Shown: piece after piece, positions 16,205 to 22,750 of the stretch
How the letters are laid out: every line of letters starts with the position of its first letter
How positions within the stretch are numbered: the first letter of the stretch is position 1
Source: Candidatus Kaiserbacteria bacterium
Lineage (GTDB): Bacteria > Patescibacteriota > Minisyncoccia > Phycocordibacterales > UBA918
Direction of reading: 5' to 3'
DNA length: 32,480 bases
NCBI GenBank assembly: GCA_020428795.1
Contig: JAGQME010000007.1
Span: forward strand, 1-32,480
Position numbers and translations under genes: made by a program
The notes under the pieces: model-generated
Seen by the model: only the letters and a program-made list of their open reading frames with translations
What the model was told of the DNA's origin: nothing
Databases searched by the model: none

Positions 16205-16281
16205 GGTCCCATCGTCTAATGGTTAGGATAATAAACAGTCTGGGAGACTGTTTATCCGAAGGGAGGGTTTTCATCAATGAA
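16205..16281 (+). pseudogene. tRNA-Glu 5' fragment followed by snap-back hairpins
   Basis: The first 24 nt (16205-16228) equal positions 1-24 of the tRNA-Glu genes downstream (acceptor strand and D arm). After that the sequence departs: an 11-bp hairpin ATAAACAGTCT-GGG-AGACTGTTTAT, then GGTTTTCAT-CA-ATGAAAACC, in which the anticodon-arm-like AGGTTTTCAT is followed by its own complement. No T arm or acceptor 3' strand exists, so it cannot be a working tRNA. It may be a decayed copy or a tRNA-derived small RNA. Confidence 0.6.
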
Positions 16282-16330
16282 AACCGGCCATTATAAAATG
16301 TCCGATGTAAAGTAGTAGAAAATAAATTCT

Positions 16331-16382
16331 GGTCCCATCGTCTAATGGTTAGGACAGCAGGTTTTCATCCTGCAAATCGGGG
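16331..16382 (+). pseudogene. Split tRNA-Glu, 5' half (positions 1-52)
   Basis: Identical over 52 nt to the intact tRNA-Glu at 16589, running through acceptor, D arm, anticodon arm (TTC) and the 5' strand of the T stem, and ending exactly at the T-loop. Joined to 16805-16827 it would give a complete tRNA-Glu including an encoded CCA. Whether it is dead, or is spliced, is unknown. Confidence 0.8.
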
Positions 16383-16546
16383 CTGGTTGATGTACGGAGC
16401 AAAGCGAAGTAAGAAGCCAATGGCTTGGCTTCTGTACATCAGCCAGAGCCGGAGTCATGTTGCGTCAGCAACGGACGAGGCGGGGTCGCAAGCACTTGCT
16501 ATAATTGGAACGTTAGTGAACAATTTTAGTTAGTGACTTGTGACCG
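16383..16546 (+). mobile_element. Structured element at the T-loop of tRNA-Glu (element B)
   Basis: 164 nt starting right after the tRNA T-stem strand. It opens with a hairpin (CTGGTTGATGTAC, 16383-16395, with 16434-16446; inner 9-bp AGAAGCCAA/TTGGCTTCT), then GTTGC-GTCA-GCAAC (16459-16472), then the 68-nt segment shared with the ftsZ element, ending GTGACCG. The next bases GATTCC match the tRNA T-arm, then the sequence breaks into the palindrome GATTCCTAGGAATC (16546-16559). The order of parts equals element A. No protein is encoded. Confidence 0.6.
16479..16546 (+). ncRNA. Conserved 68-nt segment, copy B
   Basis: Partner of 14150-14217. The hairpin is AATTG-GAACGTTAGTGAA-CAATT (16503-16525). 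The right end reads TTAGTGACTTGTGACCG. Upstream the shared CGCAAGCA (16487-16494) is fully conserved. Confidence 0.65.
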
Positions 16547-16588
16547 ATTCCTAGGAATCGAACCGTCATTGTTTTGGTAGAGAAAGTT

Positions 16589-16660
16589 GGTCCCATCGTC
16601 TAATGGTTAGGACAGCAGGTTTTCATCCTGCAAATCGGGGTTCGATTCCCCGTGGGATCA
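16589..16660 (+). tRNA. tRNA-Glu (TTC), intact
   Basis: 72 nt fold as a normal cloverleaf: acceptor GGTCCCA with TGGGATC, discriminator A, anticodon arm GCAGG-TTTTCAT-CCTGC with anticodon TTC, and T arm CGGGG-TTCGATT-CCCCG. The genomic 3' end is followed by CAG, so CCA is not encoded, unlike the 3' half at 16805. It is followed at once by a terminator hairpin. Confidence 0.95.
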
Positions 16661-16804
16661 CAGTTTAAAGAAAAACACTCAGCAACTAGCTGGGTGTTTT
16701 TCTTTAGACTGCTTTGAGTGCCTAGTAGGCAGAATCGAAAAGCGGTTTGAGATATTTTGGAGCTTGCGAACAAAATATCCAAACGCTGCACAGAATTCGT
16801 AGAA
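16661..16804 (+). mobile_element. Partial relative of the structured elements (element C)
   Basis: 144 nt between the intact tRNA-Glu and the 3' half of the split tRNA-Glu. It includes the terminator and a stem of about 16 bp (16741-16758 with 16772-16787). The tip GATATTTTG-GAGCTTGCGAA-CAAAATATC keeps the GA(G/A)C...GAA loop seen in elements A and B. The GTGACCG end is missing. The arrangement intact gene, element, 3' remnant of the gene parallels ftsZ. Confidence 0.4.
16662..16710 (+). terminator. Terminator after the intact tRNA-Glu
   Basis: Arms 16662-16678 and 16694-16710 pair continuously (AGTTTAAAGAAAAACAC with GTGTTTTTCTTTAGACT, one G-T), with an inner CAGC/GCTG. The 3' arm carries T5. 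Confidence 0.8.
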
Positions 16805-16827
16805 TTCGATTCCCCGTGGGATCACCA
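16805..16827 (+). pseudogene. Split tRNA-Glu, 3' half with CCA
   Basis: TTCGATTCCCCGTGGGATCA plus CCA: T-loop, T-stem 3' strand, acceptor 3' strand and an encoded CCA. It continues exactly where the 5' half at 16382 stops. Confidence 0.85.
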
Positions 16828-16870
16828 ATTAGAGAGCTAGTTCGAGCACTCGAGAAGGCTTGAATCAAGC

Positions 16871-16905
16871 AAACAAAAACAGTCTCATTGAGACTGTTTT
16901 TGTTT
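16871..16905. terminator. Bidirectional terminator before the hydrolase operon end
   Basis: AAACAAAAACAGTCTCA and its complement pair around 16888 with A and T tracts on both sides. It separates the tRNA region (plus) from the minus-strand operon that ends at 16912. Confidence 0.85.
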
Positions 16906-16911
16906 ACTCAA

Positions 16912-17328
16912 CTAAATAGTCTCTAAGAAACTCTCTATATCTGGATATCGTTCATTAAACATCAGGTAGAGTGTTTCTGGTTTTTCTACTTCGCCGATTA
17001 GAATAATTTTCTTTCCTAGACCAAAAGACACCCCAGCCTCCATATGGGCGGCCATACCGGCTGGTAGTAACATAATAATCGTATCGGCGTTTTTAAGTCC
17101 ATCCATGTCATCATTAAAATGTCTATGGTAATTAGGATTGCTCCAGAAATCTTTATATGACTCTAAAATATCCATCTGCTCGTTCCAAGGTAAGTTTTTA
17201 GATTCAGGAGTACAAGGCTTACTTAGAAAGTTGTAGCAAGAATACCCCTTACTTTCGATGCCCTTAATCAACCTAAGTATGTTTTCAGAATTGCGGGTCC
17301 TACCGATTACCATGTAGTCAGTTTTCAT
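16912..17328 (-). CDS. Nucleoside 2-deoxyribosyltransferase-like protein
   Basis: A 138-residue protein with the fold signature of the nucleoside 2-deoxyribosyltransferase/DUF4406 group: an N-terminal strand MVIGRTR, D82 in NADTIIMLLPAGMAAHMEAG and the would-be catalytic E97 in AHMEAGVSFGLGKKIILIGE. Enzymes of this fold exchange bases on deoxyribosides or hydrolyse nucleotides. It overlaps the upstream Nudix gene by 4 nt (ATGA) and is last in the operon. The exact substrate is not readable from sequence. Confidence 0.75.
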   Translation of the reverse strand: MKTDYMVIGRTRNSENILRLIKGIESKGYSCYNFLSKPCTPESKNLPWNEQMDILESYKDFWSNPNYHRHFNDDMDGLKNADTIIMLLPAGMAAHMEAGVSFGLGKKIILIGEVEKPETLYLMFNERYPDIESFLETI

Positions 17329-17867
17329 ATATTTTTATCAATTTCTTTGAAAAGGGACAGACCATCTTCATCTAGTAATGTAGGTATGAATTTCTTGGCT
17401 TCCTGTTCGTCCAGATCTAGGAGTTTTGAAATTGGATACGAAACAAAGCCAAGTGCCTCACCGTCTTCTATAGTTAACTCTTCAATATTTACTTTTCTCT
17501 TAAGTAAATAGACGTTACGTCTTGGATGATTAGTCATTCCAGTTACTTCGTCGAAACTATTCTTAATTTCGGTTCGTAGAAAAATCAAATCACCAACTTC
17601 AGCATCAAGACCAGTCTCTTCCTTGAGTTCTTTGATGGCAGATTCATCGTATGTTTCTCCTAAATCCACATGGCCTCCGGCAGTGGCGTCTAGTAGGTCT
17701 GGGTATGTGTCTTTATCTTTAGCTCTATGTTGAAAGATCAATTCATCTTCTGGTGTAACACACCACACATGAACCTCACCATGTAGCAATCCTTTTTGGT
17801 GAATTACGTCTCGGTATTCCTGGTCAAGGATATTTCCTTGTTTATCTAATATATTTAATTTTTCCAT
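17325..17867 (-). CDS. Nudix hydrolase, IPP-isomerase-like subgroup
   Basis: A 180-residue Nudix-fold protein. The Nudix box spans G65 to L87, GHVDLGETYDESAIKELKEE and so on, with E71, E80, E83 and E84 in place; the usual Arg of REUxEE is Lys79. The N-terminal strands (HGEVHVWCVTPEDELIFQHRAKDK) resemble the IPP-isomerase-like Nudix branch, many of which hydrolyse nucleotide or sugar diphosphates. It lies 2 bp downstream of the YdcF-like gene and overlaps the next gene by 4 nt. Confidence 0.88.
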   Translation of the reverse strand: MEKLNILDKQGNILDQEYRDVIHQKGLLHGEVHVWCVTPEDELIFQHRAKDKDTYPDLLDATAGGHVDLGETYDESAIKELKEETGLDAEVGDLIFLRTEIKNSFDEVTGMTNHPRRNVYLLKRKVNIEELTIEDGEALGFVSYPISKLLDLDEQEAKKFIPTLLDEDGLSLFKEIDKNI

Positions 17868-17869
17868 AA

Positions 17870-18532
17870 CTAATCTTTGATTAATCTTTTATTATATCCT
17901 TGTTCGACCAAAAATTCGTATGCCTGCCATACATCATAAGGTATTTCTTGTTCAATCTGAAAACCTTTAGCCGGATACTCTTTGATTCGTTGAAGGTCTC
18001 CAACCATTGCGTTTAGCCAATGTTCGTCTTTGCTATTTGGTTCATTAGAATATTCCGCCACAGGGATAGGTGGTGAAGTTACGATTAGCTCTATATCGTC
18101 GGACAAGTGCACTTTTCCAGTCGCATAAGTTCGTCTTTCCATATACGGTTTTTGTACGGCTATAATTGTTTTCGGTCCTACACCCCTTTGTGCTAACAAG
18201 TTAAGAGCAAATTTGTAATTTTCACCAGTATTTTGAGACTTGTTCTCAACCAAAATCGCTTCATCAGGTACACCTAGTTTTCGTGCTATATTGGCAAAAA
18301 CTTCTGCTTCGGTACTTCCTATAAATTGCTCACGTCCCGGTTTGCTATTATGAATATTACCAGAACCAGAAAACAAAATAATTGGGGCTAATCCGTTAAA
18401 ATAAAGTTTTGTCGCATATTCCGCAACACGGATATCGCGATTTCCAAGCACAAAAATTACATCAGCTTTTTTGAGATTGTGATTTATGTGCATGTAGTCC
18501 CAGATTTTATTTATCGCTTCGTTTTTTGTCAT
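17870..18532 (-). CDS. YdcF/DUF218-family protein
   Basis: About 220 residues from the ATG at 18532; the frame is open to an ATG at 18583, which would add 17 residues (MGDRPLRSDDRYTPSYY) unlike the family N-terminus. The hallmarks are KADVIFVLGNRDIRVAEYA, IILFSGSG, GSTEAEVFANIARKLGVP with ILVENKSQNTGENYKFA, and IIAVQKPYMERRTY. YdcF/SanA/ElyC proteins bind nucleotides or act at the envelope in ways not well understood. It is the only junction in this operon with a sizeable gap upstream (78 bp with this start). Confidence 0.82.
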   Translation of the reverse strand: MTKNEAINKIWDYMHINHNLKKADVIFVLGNRDIRVAEYATKLYFNGLAPIILFSGSGNIHNSKPGREQFIGSTEAEVFANIARKLGVPDEAILVENKSQNTGENYKFALNLLAQRGVGPKTIIAVQKPYMERRTYATGKVHLSDDIELIVTSPPIPVAEYSNEPNSKDEHWLNAMVGDLQRIKEYPAKGFQIEQEIPYDVWQAYEFLVEQGYNKRLIKD

Positions 18533-18610
18533 ATAGTAAGAGGGAGTATATCTATCATCACTTCTTAACGGCCGGTCACCCATATTTTTACGTTTTCGCT
18601 AAATTCCATA

Positions 18611-19186
18611 CTAGCCTAAAATTTCCTCTAGTAGTTCTGGAAATGCTTCTGTACCTAAGTCACTTAGACAGAAGTGACCCTTTCCTTCAAATCCGACCAG
18701 TTTAATATTAGGAATTGTATCCATTATCTGCTTCACACTTTTATGGACAGCTTCCATGTCATCGTCACTATTGAATACAGTGACTCCTTGCGTGCGTGAC
18801 ACCAGTTCAGGGTCCATAATGAAATCAAAGAAATCATTATCTTCACCTTTTGTTTTGTTCGGATCCAGCCAAGGTGCTACAAGAACTACTTTACCAACCT
18901 TCTTGTCTTTATTTTCAGATAACCAACGAACGAGAAAGCCACCACCGCAACTATGTCCAACTAAAATAGTTTCGTTCGTAATATCAAATCGTTCAAACTC
19001 TCGTTTCCAAACTGTGTAGTCTGGCATATACCCGTGAGGCATCTCTGGTGTCACCGCATGAATATCTTTGATTAGCAGTTGTTTTACTAACCATGGCAAC
19101 CAGTGAAAATTACTCGCTGAGGGATATTCAGGTGAATAGTACTCTTCTTTATCACATGTACCGTGAATTATGATTGCATTTTTCAT
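18611..19186 (-). CDS. RBBP9/YdeN-type alpha/beta hydrolase
   Basis: A 191-residue small serine hydrolase of the RBBP9/YdeN family. The catalytic triad is visible as S79 in VGHSCGG, an Asp in NSDDDMEAV (141-143) and H171 in GKGHFCLSD. The opening AIIIHGTCD and FHWLPWLVKQL are typical. The substrate is unknown. It overlaps the SGNH hydrolase gene by 4 nt upstream. Confidence 0.88.
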   Translation of the reverse strand: MKNAIIIHGTCDKEEYYSPEYPSASNFHWLPWLVKQLLIKDIHAVTPEMPHGYMPDYTVWKREFERFDITNETILVGHSCGGGFLVRWLSENKDKKVGKVVLVAPWLDPNKTKGEDNDFFDFIMDPELVSRTQGVTVFNSDDDMEAVHKSVKQIMDTIPNIKLVGFEGKGHFCLSDLGTEAFPELLEEILG

Positions 19187-19758
19187 GACCAGTTTAATTC
19201 AGATTTAATCGCCTCAAACATTTTTTGGTATCCTTCGGTATTTGGATGTACGCCATCATCCAAATCAGTGGTAGGGTCTAGAACATCAAACATATCAATA
19301 AACTTTAGATTGTTCTTTTCGGCTATTTCTTTCAGCGCGTCTCTGAATTTAGTTATTTCTGCATCACGGAAAGTAGACACTCTAGGTGTTGTGTATTCTT
19401 CTCCCACAGCAGTAGGTCCTACTAACACTATTTCATTTACAGTCTCTTTGGCTCGATCAATAAGCTCTTGCATATTCTTTCTGTACTCATCTAGGGATAC
19501 CAAATGAGCGTCACTACCGTGTGGAAATTTTGAATCATTGATTCCCAGGGCAAAGATGACTTTTTCAGGTTCTATGGCATCAAATTCAACTTGAAACCGT
19601 TTAAGAACATCGGCAGAAGTTTCTCCGCAGATTCCAAAGTTATAGAAGTGATTATAGTCATCAGTTGGCATTGAGCGACGTAGACGACCAGCCCAACCTA
19701 ATGCTTCCTTATCGCAAGCTCCGAAAGTTATACTGTCTCCCCAAACGCCTATGTTCAT
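19183..19758 (-). CDS. SGNH/GDSL-family hydrolase
   Basis: A 191-residue lipase/esterase-fold protein. Block I is WGDSITFG with nucleophile S9, block III is LGINDS with N74, and block V is DDGVHPNTEGY with D168 and H171; the oxyanion Gly lies in FGICGETS. There is no signal peptide, so it should act in the cytoplasm, perhaps on acylated metabolites or nucleosides. It overlaps both neighbours by 4 nt. Confidence 0.9.
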   Translation of the reverse strand: MNIGVWGDSITFGACDKEALGWAGRLRRSMPTDDYNHFYNFGICGETSADVLKRFQVEFDAIEPEKVIFALGINDSKFPHGSDAHLVSLDEYRKNMQELIDRAKETVNEIVLVGPTAVGEEYTTPRVSTFRDAEITKFRDALKEIAEKNNLKFIDMFDVLDPTTDLDDGVHPNTEGYQKMFEAIKSELNWS

Positions 19759-20282
19759 ACTTCTATTTCAATTATGCCACCGTCAGCGATTGAGTCTGGC
19801 AATGGTTCATCTAGGTAAGACAAGATTCTTTTCAAAGAACCTCCGTGAGCAAGAATTGCAATCGTCTTATGTGGTTGTTTTCTAATTTCTTCAAAAGTCG
19901 TAACGATTCGATTATTAAAATCTTCAAAACTTTCTCCCTCAGGATCAGTGTTTATTGGGTCTTTATGTGCTTCAACCGCCTCAGGATATTTCTCTAGCGC
20001 TTCTTGTTTAGTTAGACCAGTAAGAACACCATAATGACGTTCTTCTAGGCCGTCCCGTTGCTCAATAGGGCAACCAATAGCGTCACTGATGATTTTAGCA
20101 CTTTCTTGAGCGCGAATCAGCGGACTATGGAAGATAATCTCAATACCTTTGTCAGCTACTTGTGTGGCAGTTTGAGCAAGTTGCTCTCGCCCCTTTTTGG
20201 TCAGGTGATCATCATAACTTCCGCCGTAACGGTCTTCCAAGTCCCCAGTGGTTTCACCATGTCGTATCAAAAGTATTTTCAT
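19755..20282 (-). CDS. Histidine phosphatase (phosphoglycerate mutase-like)
   Basis: A 175-residue histidine phosphatase. The phosphohistidine is H8 in LIRHGET, with R57 in SPLIRA, an acidic residue in GLEERHYG (80-81) and the second His H146 in ILAHGGSLKR. Length and motif fit cobC/GpmB-like phosphatases rather than glycolytic mutase. It is the first gene of the six-gene operon. An extended -10 TGT-TATACT lies 6 nt upstream of its ATG. Confidence 0.9.
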   Translation of the reverse strand: MKILLIRHGETTGDLEDRYGGSYDDHLTKKGREQLAQTATQVADKGIEIIFHSPLIRAQESAKIISDAIGCPIEQRDGLEERHYGVLTGLTKQEALEKYPEAVEAHKDPINTDPEGESFEDFNNRIVTTFEEIRKQPHKTIAILAHGGSLKRILSYLDEPLPDSIADGGIIEIEV

Positions 20283-20288
20283 AACCCC

Positions 20289-20297
20289 AGTATAACA
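20289..20297 (-). promoter_or_regulatory. Extended -10 box of the hydrolase operon
   Basis: TGT-TATACT on the minus strand with a 6-nt gap (GGGGTT) to the ATG at 20282; leaderless start predicted. Confidence 0.65.
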
Positions 20298-20453
20298 AAA
20301 AACGAAATTTAGTAACTAAATAAAGTTTGTCTTTAGCTAATTTAAATACTAATTATTACAGCAAACCATAAAAAACAAATATATAAAGATGGATGGTAGG
20401 GTAGAGAAGATTATTTGGTAAATTGATTAGAGTTGTATTTGTGACTAAAAATA

Positions 20454-20459
20454 TATAAT
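20454..20459 (+). promoter_or_regulatory. -10 box of the 20468 gene
   Basis: TATAAT, 8 nt before the ATG at 20468. It argues against the in-frame TTG at 20462 as start. Confidence 0.55.
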
Positions 20460-20467
20460 ATTTGAGT

Positions 20468-21052
20468 ATGGAAAACTTAAAAACTTTAAAGGCAGCCAAA
20501 CAAAGTGGCTATTACACTTTGGTAATAATATTATTAACTTTTGTTGTTCAAGGTTATTTAACAATTATATTGCCAGAAAAAACTCTATGGTTGGCTATAT
20601 TCACTACACTTGCGACACTGGTGGTTACTTATACTTATTGGATTATGTTGCTAGGTGTCGCTACTATAGCTGGTGAGACTAATAACCAGACTTTTATTGT
20701 TAGTGTAAAAAGTTTTATTAGGGCGGTGTTGGTCACTTGTTTTGTGGTGGCTTTTGTTGGCCTAATTGCAGAGCTACAGAATAATGAAATCATCTCATTA
20801 GTATTATCTATTGCGGTATTAGCTTCGCTTGTGTACTTGGGTATTGTGTCATTAAAAATAGCCAAGGGTTTTAAAGTGGTAGAAGCTAAGTATGGCAAGA
20901 CTGTAAAGCGAGCAATTTTTTGGCATAAAGTGAGTGGTTATCTGATGATTAGCGTTATTTTAGGTCTGTTTGGTATTCTTACTTCACTAATCGCAGATTA
21001 CTTTATGTGGCGTTTGGTTTGTATAAGACTTAAAGAATCAAACGTTGATTAG
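20468..21052 (+). CDS. Multi-pass membrane protein of unknown function
   Basis: About 194 residues with five or so hydrophobic helices (first at about 15-32, then 40-62, 77-97, 104-123 and 155-180). No conserved motif is recognised. The start is placed at ATG 20468 (MENLKTLK) because the frame's first codon at 20462 is TTG and lies inside the predicted promoter. It stands 73 bp upstream of the VIT1-like gene, which has its own promoter. Confidence 0.65.
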   Translation: MENLKTLKAAKQSGYYTLVIILLTFVVQGYLTIILPEKTLWLAIFTTLATLVVTYTYWIMLLGVATIAGETNNQTFIVSVKSFIRAVLVTCFVVAFVGLIAELQNNEIISLVLSIAVLASLVYLGIVSLKIAKGFKVVEAKYGKTVKRAIFWHKVSGYLMISVILGLFGILTSLIADYFMWRLVCIRLKESNVD

Positions 21053-21109
21053 GATAATCAAATCCATGAGTTGTTTGTTGTCTGACAAAAACATTTTCTA
21101 AACAGTATT

Positions 21110-21118
21110 TGCTATAAT
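21110..21118 (+). promoter_or_regulatory. Extended -10 box of the VIT1-like gene
   Basis: TGC-TATAAT followed by 6 nt and the ATG at 21125. Transcription would begin on the start codon. Confidence 0.65.
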
Positions 21119-21124
21119 TATTAG

Positions 21125-21880
21125 ATGAATGATTTAAATATTGAACGACCAGAGGGGAGTGTTGATCTAAAACAAAATAACACTCCGTTTGCTGATTATT
21201 TTAAGGAGATTATTTACGGAGGTATTGATGGTATTGTTACCACTTTTGCGGTGGTGGCGGGTTTCTCAGGAGCGGCTATCTCGACTGATTCGACTAGTCA
21301 GATGTCGTTTTTGATTGTCTTGCTTTTTGGTCTAGCAAATCTTTTTGCCGACGCTGCTTCGATGGGACTTGGTAATTTTTTGTCAGTTAGAAGTGAGAAA
21401 GATCTTTATAATGCCAAGCGTAAAGAGGAGATATACAAAGTTAAGACAGCGACCGCTGATGAAGAAGCGGAGACAGTGGCTATTATGAAGAACAAGGGTT
21501 TTACCGATGAACAAGCTAGAAGTCTGGCGCAGATTTACAAGACGAACGAAGAGTATTGGGTGGATTTTATGATGCAACATGAGTTGGAATTATCTGATCC
21601 GAGAGGGGAGAATGAGGTTTTTACCGGCCTGGCTACTTTTATTTCATTTATGGTCTTTGGAGCTATTCCGCTGTTGCCATTTATTTTACAAAGCGAGGGT
21701 GATGCTAATACTGCCTTCATACTTTCTTCTTTTGGAACACTCTTTGCCTTGGTGGCTTTAGGGTTATTGAAATGGAGGGTGATTGGAACCAAGTTTTTAC
21801 CGTCTTTGTTTGAGGTGGTGGCGGTTGGTAGTACAGCGGCTTTCTTGGCCTTTATGGTCGGTACCTTCTTTAGTTTGTAA
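21125..21880 (+). CDS. VIT1/CCC1-family Fe/Mn transporter
   Basis: A 251-residue membrane protein of the VIT1/CCC1 family, which moves Fe2+ or Mn2+ across membranes. The first helix block FKEIIYGGIDGIVTTFAVVAGFSGAA and the second LLFGLANLFADAASMGLGNFLSVRSEKD are diagnostic. A cytoplasmic, Glu-rich metal-binding helix pair follows (KRKEEIYKVKTATADEEAE to EEYWVDFMMQHELEL). Three more helices (about 165-190, 198-217 and 227-250) end the protein. Length is normal. It is followed 18 bp later by the CcdA frame. Confidence 0.93.
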   Translation: MNDLNIERPEGSVDLKQNNTPFADYFKEIIYGGIDGIVTTFAVVAGFSGAAISTDSTSQMSFLIVLLFGLANLFADAASMGLGNFLSVRSEKDLYNAKRKEEIYKVKTATADEEAETVAIMKNKGFTDEQARSLAQIYKTNEEYWVDFMMQHELELSDPRGENEVFTGLATFISFMVFGAIPLLPFILQSEGDANTAFILSSFGTLFALVALGLLKWRVIGTKFLPSLFEVVAVGSTAAFLAFMVGTFFSL

Positions 21881-21884
21881 TTTT

Positions 21885-21907
21885 AATTTGCAAATGAGTT
21901 GCAAATT
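21885..21907 (+). repeat. Hairpin between the VIT1-like gene and ccdA
   Basis: AATTTGCAA (21885-21893) and TTGCAAATT (21899-21907) are perfect 9-bp arms around ATGAG. The possible TTG start of ccdA lies in the right arm. There is no U-tract. Confidence 0.6.
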
Positions 21908-21934
21908 ACTAAGAAGGGTTTTAAAAGAACAATC

Positions 21935-22690
21935 ATGGAATACTCGCTTTTAATTTCAGCTTTCGTGGCTGGTATACTGACTTTTCTGGCTCCTTGTACT
22001 TTGCCGATTGTGCCGGCTTATCTTGGTTTCATCAGTGGGGTTGATATGAAGAGTTTGAAAGAGGTGACGGGCGCCAAAGGCGCCCGTCACAAAATCATCC
22101 AAAACGCCGTAGCTTTTGTGTTTGGTTTTTCGTTGATTTTTGTGCTAATGGGATTTTTATTCGGTTGGCTTGGCAGCCTTTTAGTTGTTTACCAAACTTG
22201 GCTATCAAGAATAGGAGGTGGACTGATAATCGTAGCCGGTCTGTCGATGTTAAAGGTCTTTGAATTTAACTTCTTAGCCATTGAACGAAAACCACAAATT
22301 TGGAAATGGCTACAATTAGGTCGTCCAATCTCGTCGTTTATTATTGGTGGAACTTTTGCAGTCGGGTGGTCACCCTGTGTGGGACCGATTTTGGCCAGTA
22401 TACTTTTGTTGGCTGGCACCAGTGGTACTGTTTTGGCTGGTACATTTTTATTGGCGGTATTTTCACTTGGTTTAGCGATTCCGTTTTTGTTAGTTGCTTT
22501 TTGGTACGCCAAAGCTACTCACTATATTGGCAAGTCAACAAAATACATAAAAGTAGCGTCGGTTATTAGTGGAGTCTTTTTGGTCGGTTTGGGTTTTTTA
22601 ATTATGACCAACAACTTCCAATTATTGATAATCTATGGTTATGCTATATTTGACTTTATTAACTATGACACACTTCTTGAATATCTCTAG
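21935..22690 (+). CDS. ccdA: CcdA-family thiol-disulfide membrane transporter
   Basis: About 251 residues (263 if the TTG at 21899 is used). A six-helix CcdA/DsbD-type protein that passes reducing equivalents across the membrane. The two redox Cys are in FLAPCTLPIVPAYLGF (first helix) and VGWSPCVGPILASILLL (fourth helix). The start MEYSLLISAF at 21935 is chosen because family members begin at the first helix. Between helices one and two the codons for VTGAKGARH form a perfect 12-bp hairpin (22064-22090). The redox partner may be the glutaredoxin-fused protein at 29254. Confidence 0.9.
   Translation: MEYSLLISAFVAGILTFLAPCTLPIVPAYLGFISGVDMKSLKEVTGAKGARHKIIQNAVAFVFGFSLIFVLMGFLFGWLGSLLVVYQTWLSRIGGGLIIVAGLSMLKVFEFNFLAIERKPQIWKWLQLGRPISSFIIGGTFAVGWSPCVGPILASILLLAGTSGTVLAGTFLLAVFSLGLAIPFLLVAFWYAKATHYIGKSTKYIKVASVISGVFLVGLGFLIMTNNFQLLIIYGYAIFDFINYDTLLEYL
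22064..22090. repeat. GC-rich palindrome inside the ccdA coding region
   Basis: GTGACGGGCGCC-AAA-GGCGCCCGTCAC, 12-bp perfect arms. The core GGGCGCC-AAA-GGCGCCC is identical to that of the ftsZ terminator (14311-14327). Confidence 0.85.
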
Positions 22691-22750
22691 AGTTAAACTC
22701 CGAGTGCGAGACTGATAAAATATTTGTATAGAAGATAATCCAATAAAAAT

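Noticed and set aside
16205-16300. A tRNA-Pro (GGG) gene, from the loop CTGGGAG in a long stem
   Set aside because: The stem is about 11 bp instead of 5, and no T-loop or acceptor 3' strand follows; only the first 24 nt match a tRNA.
16383-16804. An IS200/IS605-type insertion sequence with its TnpB RNA
   Set aside because: No tnpA or tnpB remnant is visible. Only the polarity (scaffold then target-derived sequence) fits, so it is kept as one hypothesis.
18560-18610. A further copy of the element right end (GGTGACCGG on the minus strand before the YdcF-like gene, with GGAATTTAGCGAA upstream)
   Set aside because: Spacing and flanks do not align with copies A and B, and no conserved CGCAAGCA or hairpin was found; likely chance.
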